Shown one piece after another: positions 1-8,153 of a DNA stretch of 64,000 nucleotides. The translations under genes were made by a program, and so were the position numbers. This DNA comes from Lachnospiraceae bacterium UBA3310 (GTDB lineage: Bacteria; Bacillota; Clostridia; Lachnospirales; Lachnospiraceae). Positions within the stretch are counted from its first letter, which is position 1. Each line of letters starts with the position of its first letter. The stretch is from NCBI GenBank assembly GCA_002361355.1, contig DESQ01000017.1, forward strand, positions 117,044 through 181,043, given 5' to 3'. The notes under the pieces were generated by a model. It had not been told where the DNA came from and made no database searches. It saw only the letters and a program-made list of their open reading frames with translations.

Positions 1-1095
1 GATACATAACCCCATCTGCAAATTTGCCATTTCACGGAAAGCCGGCTTCCTGTCTTTTTCCTTGTAATAAAAGCAATATACCATATACAGAACAAGCGCT
101 AACATCATGCCGCCGCCGAGCGTATACGACATTTCCGTCCCATAGTCTGTGTCCCATATTTTGCCTGTGACAATGGATGCGCCTTCTCCCTGTGGGAAAA
201 AAGAAATCATCTGGCTCAAAAACGCTGCATGGGAGGCAAACCTTCCTCTGCTATGCACACTCAGTCCGCTCACATTGTAATCAAACCGCATGTAATCTAA
301 AAAGGGCAGGACAAACCACAGATTTACCAGGAGCGTACACACTGCCGCTTTTACAAATTGCATCCATACGTCCTTCCGTATGGTCTTCCGGATTTTTATG
401 ACGCAGACCAAGGCTGTGAACAGACCTGCCATAAAAGTACTGATTACATGGCATTGAATCAATCCCGTAAATCCCAGTGCGAGCCAGAACCAGCCGGAAT
501 GCACAACCCCGTTTTCTTTCCTCTCTTGCCCCGGCTGCGTATAGATCAGATACAATCCATATATGACCAACGGCAGAAATATCATCGCAGTATATTCGCC
601 CACCGCCGCCCGAAGATGCAGCGTAGAGAGTCTGTAGGGCACAAGCATATAAAGCGCTGTTCCCATAAGTGCGGATAACCGCTCCCCACAAATCTTTTTC
701 AGGCAGTAATAAGAAGACAGGCAGGTAAAAATATTGGCTGTAAGAAGATACATTTTATAGGCGCTCTGCGGCGAGAAACCGATGATCCGCAATAACGCGG
801 GAAAATACAAAAACACCTCACCGTAGAGAACCGAGGATGCATAGCCATAACCATTATTCCAATAACCCGAAATCCTTACCGGAAACTGTCCCGTCAAAAG
901 CGCCTGACGAATCGCTTCTATCCGGCACAAATGAAACTGCAGATCCCCGCCGCCATTCAGATAAAAACTGAATATAGGCGCAGAAGAGAGTGCCACCAGC
1001 AAAATCAGGGAAAACAATATCGTTTTTTCCGGCGCATCCAGATTCTGCTTTCTGTGCTCTTTCCACAAAAATTCAGGGGATACTTTCTCGCTCAT
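1..1095 (-). CDS. Multi-spanning membrane protein, PTPS-related/YfhO-like glycosyltransferase type (partial)
   Basis: The reading frame stays open from an ATG at 1095 to the window edge, so the C-terminus is missing; 365 codons are visible. After a short charged N-terminus there is a first membrane segment (about residues 24-42, FSLILLVALSSAPIFSFYL) followed by a loop with GGGDLQFHLCRIEAIRQAL. This acidic-His arrangement is typical of the '6-pyruvoyl-tetrahydropterin synthase-related' membrane family, which resembles GT-C lipid-linked-sugar glycosyltransferases. Several further hydrophobic helices follow. It is the third gene of an operon with a GT2 enzyme and a GT-C-like protein, 28 nt after the latter. 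A role in decorating a surface polymer or lipid-linked sugar is inferred; the substrate is unknown. Confidence 0.75.
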   Translation of the reverse strand, partial: MSEKVSPEFLWKEHRKQNLDAPEKTILFSLILLVALSSAPIFSFYLNGGGDLQFHLCRIEAIRQALLTGQFPVRISGYWNNGYGYASSVLYGEVFLYFPALLRIIGFSPQSAYKMYLLTANIFTCLSSYYCLKKICGERLSALMGTALYMLVPYRLSTLHLRAAVGEYTAMIFLPLVIYGLYLIYTQPGQERKENGVVHSGWFWLALGFTGLIQCHVISTFMAGLFTALVCVIKIRKTIRKDVWMQFVKAAVCTLLVNLWFVLPFLDYMRFDYNVSGLSVHSRGRFASHAAFLSQMISFFPQGEGASIVTGKIWDTDYGTEMSYTLGGGMMLALVLYMVYCFYYKEKDRKPAFREMANLQMGLCI

Positions 1096-1123
1096 CAGCC
1101 ACTACCTCGACTTTTACCAATTT

Positions 1124-2566
1124 CTATTTCAAGAAAACCAGATTATATACAAACAACAACAGCGGAATATACGCTACTGCCGCATTTAACAGCAGTCGGG
1201 CATAGGCATAGCCCCTTACCGGTTTCCCGGATACATAATCTATTTTTTCCGGGGAGTTCATCCACGCAAAGACAAGCAGCAGCACCACAAACACCACATT
1301 CAGCGCGCCTACATATTTTACGATAGAAACCCTGTGGGCAAAATCATCCAGCAAAAAGACCTCCTGCACCTCATTGTAGTCGCCAAAAATTTTCTCTAAC
1401 AGCATCTTGTGGCATCCGTATATTTCAAAAGCCCACGGGCGGCTTCCGTAATTTGACAGCGTGATCGCAACCAACCCTATCGTCTCAAAAAGAACATTGT
1501 TCTTCATATTTGACGTATTGTAGACCAGCATGATCGACAGATACGGGCACAGGTGCAGATACCAGTAAGAAGAGCTCTCAAACGAAACAAACAGAAAGAT
1601 CATGGCAACAGCCGGAAGCCAGACCGCATATTTTCGAAACTCATCCTCACTCTCTATCTCTTTATGCAGATAACAATAAACACAGAGAATGACGGCCATC
1701 ACCAGAACGACCGGAACATCGCCATTTACAAACGGAATCCTGTTTGCGGTCAGGCGGTTATAGATATCGTTCTCAAACTGCTGTTTGATGAGCATTGCCG
1801 GAGACTGCGGATCGAAGATGAGCGCCTGCACAAATTTCAGCGCCCACACTGCTATTACATCCACGCCGATCTTCCATAGTTTCTTTTCCGAGATCAACAA
1901 CAGCGGCGCAAAGATAAAGAACGCATACATCTTAAACATGACGGCGATCGCAAACCAGACCATAAACCGGATCTTCCGATGCCTGATATAAGCCCTCAGG
2001 CCAAGCAGTATAAAAGGAATGCCCAGGATATCCGTCTGTCCGTTTATCCCGATCGCTGTAAAAACACTCATCGAGGACGCAAACAAAAAAGCGCCCCATT
2101 TTGCATGATCGTCTGACACCTCGAGTTCCTTACAAATGGAATATACCAGAACAGCGCTGACAACAAGCGCCACTAAAAGAACAGATTTCCCATAAATTTT
2201 AGAGATATAGTATTCATTGACATCCAGTCCTTTAGAACCGTACAAAATCCACAGCGGGATTCCCCATATCCCCAACACGATATACATCGGGAAATCATAG
2301 GTCGCATAAGCGTAATTCTGTGAACCAAAACCAAAAGGATCGCTCTCCACCAAATATTTGATATACTCAAAATAGGATGTCCAGCCTCCATAGTTTTTAA
2401 TTGCGCCCATAAAATTCACTTCGTAATTCACGATTGACAGGGTATCTCCGTAAAAGTAACTCAAAAACGGAATGACCACCAAGACGCCCAGGACAATCCA
2501 CTCCCACAGCCTCGGCGCTTTCATGCTGTTAAAATAAGCCTCTATCTTTACCCACAGTTCTTTCAT
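1124..2566 (-). CDS. GT-C-like integral membrane glycosyltransferase
   Basis: A 480-residue protein with about ten to twelve hydrophobic helices. It begins with a short cytoplasmic tail, a membrane segment near residues 24-40 and a large first loop, as in GT-C enzymes that take sugars from polyprenyl-phosphate donors. A conserved-looking stretch, INGQTDILGIPFILLGLRAY, and the following KMYAFFIFAPLLL resemble the ALG6/mannosyltransferase layout, but I cannot assign an exact family. Its ATG overlaps the stop of the upstream GT2 gene by 4 nt (ATGA), so translation is probably coupled. The pairing with a DPM1-like GT2 suggests that the GT2 makes the polyprenyl-phosphate sugar that this protein transfers outside the membrane; that is inference. 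Confidence 0.7.
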   Translation of the reverse strand: MKELWVKIEAYFNSMKAPRLWEWIVLGVLVVIPFLSYFYGDTLSIVNYEVNFMGAIKNYGGWTSYFEYIKYLVESDPFGFGSQNYAYATYDFPMYIVLGIWGIPLWILYGSKGLDVNEYYISKIYGKSVLLVALVVSAVLVYSICKELEVSDDHAKWGAFLFASSMSVFTAIGINGQTDILGIPFILLGLRAYIRHRKIRFMVWFAIAVMFKMYAFFIFAPLLLISEKKLWKIGVDVIAVWALKFVQALIFDPQSPAMLIKQQFENDIYNRLTANRIPFVNGDVPVVLVMAVILCVYCYLHKEIESEDEFRKYAVWLPAVAMIFLFVSFESSSYWYLHLCPYLSIMLVYNTSNMKNNVLFETIGLVAITLSNYGSRPWAFEIYGCHKMLLEKIFGDYNEVQEVFLLDDFAHRVSIVKYVGALNVVFVVLLLVFAWMNSPEKIDYVSGKPVRGYAYARLLLNAAVAYIPLLLFVYNLVFLK

Positions 2567-3294
2567 TTTGTCCCCTTATCCTGTTTTATGACTACCGCTT
2601 CCTGTTTTTTTAGTTGAAATAATATTTTCAGGGCCTCCACCACCGAGCCGGCATGCAGCCCCGATTTAGATCCCTTATAGTGAATGGGAACCTCCACCGC
2701 CTTCCGGTTCCTGCAATAAAACCTCATTTCCGTCTGATACATGTGCCCTGTCGACAAAAACGCGCCCAGATCCATTTCTTCCAGTACTTTTCTCTGAAAA
2801 GCCTCGAATCCGCTCGTCATATCCCGCAGCTTCGTACCCAACACCAAATTGGCTAAAACAGTTCCCCCTCTGCTCAATGCTCTTCTGTATAACGGATCAT
2901 CACTGACTTTTCCGCCCTCCATGAACCTTGAGCCCCAGACACACTCATATCCCTGCGACAATTTCTCAATAAACACAGGAATCTCGGAGGGCTGATGGCT
3001 TCCGCCGCCGTCCATTTCTATGATCCATTCCGCTCCGTCCATAAGCGCCCGCCGAAATCCTTCCAAATAACAACTGATGACCCCGTACGACTTTTCATGA
3101 TAAATATACCGGATCTTTCCTTCCGTCTTTTTTTCATATTCTTTCACAATATCCGCAGTCCGGTCTTTCGAATACCCATCCATCACCACATATAAATATA
3201 AGGAGTCATAAGGCAGTTTCAAAACATCTGTCAGAACCTGCTCCATGGATTCTTCTTCATTCGCCACCGGCATCACAACAACAATCTTTTCCAT
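2563..3294 (-). CDS. Family 2 glycosyltransferase, DPM1-like
   Basis: A 243-residue GT2 protein. The N-terminus KIVVVMPVANEEESMEQVL is the usual nucleotide-sugar-binding beginning; MDGYSKDRT (near residue 40) and EMDGGGSHQPSEI (near residue 95) occupy the places of the two acidic metal-binding motifs of dolichol-phosphate-mannose synthase-type enzymes. There are no C-terminal membrane helices. A TTG codon 51 nt upstream could extend the frame, but the promoter -10 box lies directly against that TTG, so it would fall outside the transcript. The ATG at 3294 has AGAGG seven bases upstream and gives the canonical start. It leads an operon with two membrane glycosyltransferase-like proteins. The likely product is a polyprenyl-phosphate sugar; the sugar itself cannot be told. 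Confidence 0.8.
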   Translation of the reverse strand: MEKIVVVMPVANEEESMEQVLTDVLKLPYDSLYLYVVMDGYSKDRTADIVKEYEKKTEGKIRYIYHEKSYGVISCYLEGFRRALMDGAEWIIEMDGGGSHQPSEIPVFIEKLSQGYECVWGSRFMEGGKVSDDPLYRRALSRGGTVLANLVLGTKLRDMTSGFEAFQRKVLEEMDLGAFLSTGHMYQTEMRFYCRNRKAVEVPIHYKGSKSGLHAGSVVEALKILFQLKKQEAVVIKQDKGTK

Positions 3295-3345
3295 CTGTTT
3301 TCCTCTTTTGTAAATGGCAGCATAAACCTCCAATTTACCTTCCAA

Positions 3346-3374
3346 ACTATATCACCTCTACCATATTCTGTCAA
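3346..3374 (-). promoter_or_regulatory. Sigma-A promoter of the glycosyltransferase operon
   Basis: On the minus strand TTGACA (3369-3374), a 17-bp gap and TATAGT (3346-3351). Transcription should begin near 3339, about 45 nt before the ATG at 3294. This rules out the TTG at 3343-3345 as start codon. Confidence 0.8.
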
Positions 3375-3429
3375 TCCAACTACTTCTTTCTTTTCTCAAA
3401 AGGATTCTCTTTAGGATTACTGCATAAAT

Positions 3430-3437
3430 GCCGATAA
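3430..3437 (+). promoter_or_regulatory. Possible sigma-28 -10 box ahead of the small charged protein
   Basis: GCCGATAA matches the consensus -10 of flagellar sigma-28 promoters. It lies 47 nt before the ATG at 3485. The -35 side is poor: no TAAA is present 15 bp upstream, only TTTAGG nearby. The call therefore rests on the -10 box alone. Confidence 0.35.
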
Positions 3438-3484
3438 CCATTACATAGAAACAAGACACGGCACTTTCAGACAGGAGTATTGCA

Positions 3485-3739
3485 ATGAATTACATGAATG
3501 AAATGACAGCTATGAAGCAGATTTTAGATTCCATGGAACTCTCCGTGAAGCTGCGCAATCAGGCGCGTGCAGAACGCAGGGCGGAAGATGCGGAAAACGC
3601 AAGACGCGATTTTCAGAAAAAACTGATGCGCGCCGCCAACAGCAAGCTCGAACTTGAGGCGGAGGTCTCCGGCGTCAAGGGCGCAGAGGACGCCGTACAG
3701 CGGGATCAGCTCATGGCTATGATGATGGCCGGGTTTTAA
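3485..3739 (+). CDS. Small charged helical protein of unknown function
   Basis: An 84-residue protein I do not recognise. The ATG is preceded by AGGAG at a normal 8-nt distance. The sequence is Met-rich at both ends (MNYMNEMTAM at the start, LMAMMMAGF at the end) and has a long Arg/Glu/Ala-rich middle (about residues 25-65) that should form one continuous amphipathic helix or coiled coil. There is no signal peptide or membrane segment. Its last 23 nt overlap the 3' end of the antiporter gene on the other strand. A sigma-28-like -10 box upstream hints at co-expression with motility genes. The long open frame, ribosome binding site and helix-like composition favour a real gene over a chance frame. 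Confidence 0.55.
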   Translation: MNYMNEMTAMKQILDSMELSVKLRNQARAERRAEDAENARRDFQKKLMRAANSKLELEAEVSGVKGAEDAVQRDQLMAMMMAGF

Positions 3740-5096
3740 GTTTCCTGCCGTACCCTGTAACCACCGCAATTACAAGTATCACCAGCATACACAGGGAATA
3801 ATAATTCACAAAAGGCACCGAGCCAGGTGCAACCGCATAACCCTCGCCAAACTGGGCGGACAACTGCGCCGGAATGACGCAATGCACCGTCCATGGCGCC
3901 AGGAAGCAGAACACACATCCCGTACAATCCATCAGATTCGCCCGGCGGTATCTGTTCACGCCCGCCGTTTCCCCAATTTCATTGATCAGATCGCCAAGCG
4001 CCACAATCGCCACAGATATAACACCCGTTACCATACTCAATATGCCCACAGACAGTACAATGGTCGCCTCCGTGCTGCATTCTTTTTTTGCCAGACGGGA
4101 CAAAAGTGCTCCCACATCCTCAAAGAATCCGCTGCATTCCAGCACACCCAAAAGAGAAAACACACCGATCAACATTGCCATCGTACCGGCTGTTCCCGTA
4201 ATGGCTTCTATGACTGCTCCGGACACGGAAAACCCGCCGGGAAATGCGACCAGATCTTCCAGCGTATAAATGCCTGACAACAGCCCTGCGGCGATTCCCG
4301 AAAGGATGCCCCATGACAGGGCGGTGATCAGATGTTTCTTCCTCATACAGAGTGCAATAATCACCACCGGCACCACCAGCATAATCAGGCTGACCGGGTT
4401 CGCAGCCCCTTCCGTCCCCTCAATGGCTGTTCCAGCCTCAGTGGTCTTTGAAAACAGCAAAAACAGGAGCAATGCCCCCGCCGCCGCAGGCAGACTATAG
4501 CGGGTTCTTGTCCGCACAACCGTTCCCAGATCCGCATGCTGCGTCGCGGAGGAAGCGATGGTAGTATCTGAGATCGGCCCCAGATTATCGCCAAAGGCCG
4601 CACCTGATACAATAGCGCCTATCATAAACTCCGGCGCTGCGCCTGCCATCACGCCCACCGGAAACAAAATCGGAATCACCACAAAATAAGTGCCCACCGA
4701 AGTGCCCGTGGCAAACGCCAGCAGACAGGTCATCAGAAAGGATGCCGCCACAAAAAGCTTCCCCGTAAAACCTGCCGCCACCACGTACGCCGCGATGGTC
4801 TGCACCGCACCGCTTGACGAAATCAGCTTACCCGAAACCGCAGCCAGTATCACCGCCAGCACAATCACGGCAAACATCGGCTTACTCAACCCGTATACCA
4901 ACGCTTCTCCATACGCCTTCTCATCTTTTGTGAAAATAACACCTGTTATAATCGCTGTGAAAAATGCCAGCACGTACCCGTTTACGTTGGACTGGCTGAG
5001 TGCCGCCCATAAAATCATCGCCGCCCCCGCGGCAAGCGGTGCCAGACTTCCCAATTTGCCGAAACGGTATTCTATCCTCTGCACTTTTCCATTCAT
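3717..5096 (-). CDS. nhaC: NhaC-family Na+/H+ antiporter
   Basis: A 459-residue polytopic protein of the ion-transporter superfamily, with roughly eleven hydrophobic segments. Typical NhaC features are the ATGTSVGTYFVVIPILFPVG segment (near residue 125) and the GAAFGDNLGPISDTTIASSATQ region (near residue 165), whose Asp residues line the transport path in this family. It would exchange Na+ (or an organic substrate, as in some relatives) for protons at the cell membrane. The ATG is preceded by GGAGGAG. It is a single gene between the small charged protein, whose 3' end it overlaps, and the divergently read sigma factor. The substrate is a family-level assignment only. Confidence 0.88.
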   Translation of the reverse strand: MNGKVQRIEYRFGKLGSLAPLAAGAAMILWAALSQSNVNGYVLAFFTAIITGVIFTKDEKAYGEALVYGLSKPMFAVIVLAVILAAVSGKLISSSGAVQTIAAYVVAAGFTGKLFVAASFLMTCLLAFATGTSVGTYFVVIPILFPVGVMAGAAPEFMIGAIVSGAAFGDNLGPISDTTIASSATQHADLGTVVRTRTRYSLPAAAGALLLFLLFSKTTEAGTAIEGTEGAANPVSLIMLVVPVVIIALCMRKKHLITALSWGILSGIAAGLLSGIYTLEDLVAFPGGFSVSGAVIEAITGTAGTMAMLIGVFSLLGVLECSGFFEDVGALLSRLAKKECSTEATIVLSVGILSMVTGVISVAIVALGDLINEIGETAGVNRYRRANLMDCTGCVFCFLAPWTVHCVIPAQLSAQFGEGYAVAPGSVPFVNYYSLCMLVILVIAVVTGYGRKLKTRPSS

Positions 5097-5304
5097 CTCT
5101 ATCTCCTCCCCGAATCAGGAGACATCCCTGCCTCCCTGACCTTTCTGCCGTTATCATTTTATAATGTGAATATGCTATGCTCTCATTATACGTCCTAAAA
5201 CAACCTCTGCACAATATTTTTTATATTTCTCCTGTCACCATTTACCCGCTTCGCTCGTATACAGGGCAAGAGGCCTCTAAAACAAAAGAAAGGAGGAGCA
5301 GCCC

Positions 5305-5775
5305 ATGGACAAAAAAAGGGAAGCCGCAGCCAACCGCATCCTGCAAACTTATGGCGACATGCTTTACCGCACCGCCTACCTGCTTCTGGGAAATCCCCAT
5401 GACGTACAGGACGCTTTGCAGGAGACGCTTCTGCGCTACATGGAAAAAGCGCCCGCATTCACTTCCGGAGATCACGAAAAAGCATGGCTTCTCCGCGTAA
5501 CCGCAAACTGCTGTAAAGACTTTCTACGCTTTCGCAAAAGGCATTCCTGCCTTGACATAGAACCTTTAAAAGAACAGCTCTCCGCGCCCAAAGAGGAGAC
5601 TCTCATGCGGGAAGTCTACACTCTGCCCGCCAAGTGGAAAACAGTGCTGATCCTGCATTACTTTGAAGGCTATTCCGTCAGGGAAATTGCAGAAATCCTC
5701 AGCATATCGGAAAACGCTGTCAAGAAACGGCTGCAGCGGGCTCGTGAGGCGCTGAAAATGGAACTCGACCAATAA
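5305..5775 (+). CDS. ECF-type RNA polymerase sigma factor
   Basis: A 156-residue sigma factor with only regions 2 and 4. Region 2 runs over residues 8-75 (MLYRTAYLLLGNPHDVQDALQ, then ENALQET-like and FLRFRKRH segments); region 4 is near residues 100-150 with the helix-turn-helix YSVREIAEILSISENAVKKRL. AAAGGAGG sits just before the ATG. The next gene, 39 nt downstream, encodes a single-pass membrane protein that is the probable anti-sigma or sensor partner. Such pairs usually control their own promoter in response to cell-envelope signals, but I could not identify a convincing ECF promoter here. Confidence 0.88.
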   Translation: MDKKREAAANRILQTYGDMLYRTAYLLLGNPHDVQDALQETLLRYMEKAPAFTSGDHEKAWLLRVTANCCKDFLRFRKRHSCLDIEPLKEQLSAPKEETLMREVYTLPAKWKTVLILHYFEGYSVREIAEILSISENAVKKRLQRAREALKMELDQ

Positions 5776-5814
5776 AATAACATTTATTATTCTTTTAGGA
5801 AAGGAGAACATACC

Positions 5815-6342
5815 ATGAACGAAAAAGATATGCTGCAACTAAAACTCGCTATTACCATGCCCGCCGGACTGGCAAAAGACCTGTCGAACGCCTGTGGCGA
5901 TAACACCAGAAGGAAAAGCCGTCAAAGCCGCCGTTCAAAGTTCTACGCGATGACAGCCGCTATCCTTTGCCTCTGCATCGGCTCCACCTCCCTCGCCTAC
6001 AACGCCTATCAGGAAAAACAACTCGCCATTTTTATGGAGCCTGATCTGACACAGGGCGAAATCGAAGCCCTCGGCAGCGAAATTTCCAAAATTACCGACA
6101 TCTCATCCTATCAATACGTGAGCGGGGACGAGGCCTGGGAGTCGTTTAAAGCCGCATATTTCTCCGGCGAAGCGGAAGCGTTGGTGGCTGACCTCACCGA
6201 AAACCCGCTTGCCGATTCTTTTAACTATAGGGTGAGCGTGCGGATGGGCGCAGACACGCAGGCTGTCCGCGAGCAGATCGAAAAGCTCCCCGGGGTGCGG
6301 AAGATCACGACCGTGAGGGAGGCGGAAACTGCGGAGGAGTAA
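5815..6342 (+). CDS. Single-pass membrane protein with FtsX-like extracellular domain, putative anti-sigma partner
   Basis: A 175-residue protein directly behind the ECF sigma gene, with GGAAAGGAG before its ATG. Residues 1-44 are cytoplasmic and basic near the end; residues 45-65 (FYAMTAAILCLCIGSTSLAYN) form one membrane helix. The outside part (about 66-170) reads like the extracellular domain of the cell-division protein FtsX: an EPDLTQGEIEALGSEI strand-helix, SYQYVSGDEAWESFK, ENPLADSFNYRVSV and a closing LPGVRKITTV. In full FtsX this domain sits between membrane helices 1 and 2 and touches peptidoglycan hydrolase activators. Here the permease part is absent, so the domain probably acts as a sensor. 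The anti-sigma role comes from gene order only. Confidence 0.7.
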   Translation: MNEKDMLQLKLAITMPAGLAKDLSNACGDNTRRKSRQSRRSKFYAMTAAILCLCIGSTSLAYNAYQEKQLAIFMEPDLTQGEIEALGSEISKITDISSYQYVSGDEAWESFKAAYFSGEAEALVADLTENPLADSFNYRVSVRMGADTQAVREQIEKLPGVRKITTVREAETAEE

Positions 6343-6361
6343 AAAATGTACCTCATACAAA

Positions 6362-6388
6362 GAGGAGTGTGATATCACCACACTCCTC
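6362..6388. terminator. Hairpin between converging genes
   Basis: A perfect 10-bp stem, GAGGAGTGTG/CACACTCCTC, with a 7-nt loop lies between the 3' ends of the sigma partner gene and the HigA gene. The T-runs are weak on both sides, so termination efficiency is uncertain. Confidence 0.5.
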
Positions 6389-6406
6389 AAAGATTTCTCC
6401 TACCCT

Positions 6407-6733
6407 TTATCCCATCTGCACATACTGAAATGTAGAAATATTATTGATTTCTTCCGTAAGCTGCATTTTCGTATTTCTAATATCAATATCATCTTGAATA
6501 TCAAGAAAATACCTATCCGACACACCAAAGAATTTTCCAAGCCTTATTGATGTGTCCGCCGTTATTTTCCGTCTATCATGTAAAATATCCTGGATTCTTG
6601 ATACCGGAACATGGATTTCCTGTGCTAATCTATACGCTGATAATCCAAACGGTATCATAAATTCTTCCGATAATATTTCACTCATTTTAGGAGTTTCAAT
6701 ATATTTTTCTCTATCCGCAAAAGTTTTTATCAT
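6407..6733 (-). CDS. higA: HigA-family XRE antitoxin without a toxin gene
   Basis: A 108-residue protein with an XRE-type helix-turn-helix (about residues 28-80). Motifs include LSEEFMIPFGLSAYRLAQEI and DILHDRRKITADTSIRLGKFFG, followed by the hallmark HigA ending FLDIQDDIDIRNT. HigA binds its own promoter and neutralises the HigB mRNA-cleaving toxin, normally encoded just upstream. Here the upstream neighbour is a cysteine desulfurase ending 36 nt away, and the other side is a terminator-like hairpin, so no HigB is present. A near-perfect promoter ends only 6 nt before the ATG, implying a leaderless message or a later start such as Met17. It may be a solitary regulator or an anti-toxin against incoming modules. 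Confidence 0.85.
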   Translation of the reverse strand: MIKTFADREKYIETPKMSEILSEEFMIPFGLSAYRLAQEIHVPVSRIQDILHDRRKITADTSIRLGKFFGVSDRYFLDIQDDIDIRNTKMQLTEEINNISTFQYVQMG

Positions 6734-6739
6734 AATCTC

Positions 6740-6768
6740 ATTATACCCGTTTTGCGTGTATATGTCAA
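6740..6768 (-). promoter_or_regulatory. Consensus sigma-A promoter of the orphan higA
   Basis: On the minus strand TTGACA (6763-6768), a 17-bp gap and TATAAT (6740-6745). The -10 box ends 6 nt before the ATG at 6733, so the expected start of transcription falls on or next to the start codon. Confidence 0.85.
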
Positions 6769-6769
6769 T

Positions 6770-7963
6770 TCACTTTCCTTTCTCCTGCTTCACGAAATCC
6801 TCATACAGCGGCGACATATTCCGCAGCCGCTCCACAATCTCTTTGAGCGTCTCCACCACATAGGAAAGTTCCTCCTCGGTGGTTTCCTCCGAGAGGGTCA
6901 GCCGCAGAGAGCCGTGGGCGATCTCATGTGGCAGGCCGATGGCCAGAAGCACATGGGAAGGATCCAGCGCCCCCGAAGTACAGGCCGATCCGCTTGACCC
7001 GCAGATACCCTTTTGATCCAGCAAAATCAATAGCGACTCTCCCTCTATAAACCGAAAACAGAAGTTTGCGTTATTGGAAAGTCTGTCCTGCCTGTGCCCG
7101 TTGAGTCTGGTGTAAGGAATCTCCGTAAGCACCCTGTCGATCAGGTAGTCCCGCAGAGCCGTTTCCCGCGCTGTTCGCTCCTGCATGGTTTTCCCGGAAA
7201 GCTCCGCCGCTTTCCCGAAACCCACAATTCCCGGCACATTTAAAGTGCCGGCTCTTCGGCCTCTCTCCTGTGCGCCGCCGTGGATCAGGGGATGAAGGCG
7301 TACATTCTCCCTGCAATACAAAATGCCAACCCCTTTTGGGCCGTTCATTTTATGGCCGCTGGCAGAAAGCAGGTCGATGTGCATCGCTTCCACGTCCAAC
7401 GGGATGTGCCCATAAGCCTGCACTGCATCTGTGTGAAACAGGATACCTCTCTCATGGGCGATCTTCCCTATTACTGCAAGAGGCTCCAATGTCCCGATCT
7501 CATTGTTTGCCGCCATGACGGAAATCAGTATGGTATCCGGCCGGATTGCCCGCTGTAAGGCTTCCGGCAATACTTTCCCATCTGAATCCACATCCAGATA
7601 AGTCACCTCGTAACCCTGTTTTTCCAGATATTCGCAGGTATGCAGTACCGCGTGATGCTCGATTTTGGTGGTGATAATATGCCTGCCCTTATTCGCAAGT
7701 CCCTCCGCCACCGCACGGATCGCCCAGTTGTCGGACTCACTGCCGCCCGCCGTAAAGTAAATCTCGTTCGGCTTCGCGCCGATCAGCGCCGCCGCCTGCT
7801 CCCTTGCTCTCCCTACCGCCTTCTTCGCCTCCCCGGCAAAGCTGTAAATCGCAGAAGGATTCGCATAGTTGTCCCGAAAATAAGGAAGCATCTCCTGCAA
7901 AACTTCCTCGTCCACTCTGGTAGTGGCCGCATTATCCAAATAAATTCTCCTCTTATTTTCCAT
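6770..7963 (-). CDS. nifS: Cysteine desulfurase, NifS/IscS family
   Basis: A 397-residue class V aminotransferase-fold enzyme that uses PLP to convert cysteine to alanine and a persulfide for Fe-S clusters, tRNA thiolation or other sulfur uses. Visible marks are IYLDNAATTRVDEEV at the start, the ETEHHAVLH-type IEHHAVLHTCEYLEKQGYEV stretch, the PLP lysine in LLSASGHKMNGPKGVG (about residue 205) and the catalytic cysteine in the short loop SSGSACTSGALDPSHVL (about residue 325), a group I arrangement. I chose the second Met (7963), with GGAG six bases upstream, over one four codons earlier with no properly spaced site. No scaffold (IscU/NifU) or ThiI gene is adjacent, so the sulfur acceptor is unknown. 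Confidence 0.92.
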   Translation of the reverse strand: MENKRRIYLDNAATTRVDEEVLQEMLPYFRDNYANPSAIYSFAGEAKKAVGRAREQAAALIGAKPNEIYFTAGGSESDNWAIRAVAEGLANKGRHIITTKIEHHAVLHTCEYLEKQGYEVTYLDVDSDGKVLPEALQRAIRPDTILISVMAANNEIGTLEPLAVIGKIAHERGILFHTDAVQAYGHIPLDVEAMHIDLLSASGHKMNGPKGVGILYCRENVRLHPLIHGGAQERGRRAGTLNVPGIVGFGKAAELSGKTMQERTARETALRDYLIDRVLTEIPYTRLNGHRQDRLSNNANFCFRFIEGESLLILLDQKGICGSSGSACTSGALDPSHVLLAIGLPHEIAHGSLRLTLSEETTEEELSYVVETLKEIVERLRNMSPLYEDFVKQEKGK

Positions 7964-8026
7964 TGTGTTCTCCATTTCTCTATAAATATATTACTTTATC
8001 CCTATAGGTTTACTATACTATATGAT

Positions 8027-8054
8027 ATTATAACAGGCCTGCAAAAAACTGCAA
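8027..8054 (-). promoter_or_regulatory. Sigma-A promoter of the cysteine desulfurase gene
   Basis: On the minus strand TTGCAG (8049-8054), a 16-bp gap and TATAAT (8027-8032), about 64 nt before the chosen start codon. Confidence 0.7.
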
Positions 8055-8096
8055 GCCCTAATCTATAGTACAATTCAGTTCCGCGACAGTTTATCA

Positions 8097-8125
8097 TTGC
8101 CACATCATTGCACGTATGATACAAT
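8097..8125 (+). promoter_or_regulatory. Promoter of the dinJ remnant module with overlapping palindrome
   Basis: TTGCCA (8097-8102), a 17-bp gap and TACAAT (8120-8125). The palindrome ATGAT-ACA-ATCAT (8116-8128) covers the -10 box, which suits autorepression by a RelB/DinJ-type antitoxin. Confidence 0.7.
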
Positions 8126-8153
8126 CATAATACAAAATCAATGGAGGTGTAAT

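Noticed and set aside
3343..3345. TTG as start of the GT2 gene
   Set aside because: The -10 box (3346-3351) touches it, so transcription begins after it; the ATG at 3294 has a good ribosome binding site.
5097..5304. ECF-type autoregulated promoter before the sigma gene
   Set aside because: I could see only weak matches (for example TGTCACC and CGTATA) and no convincing -35/-10 pair.
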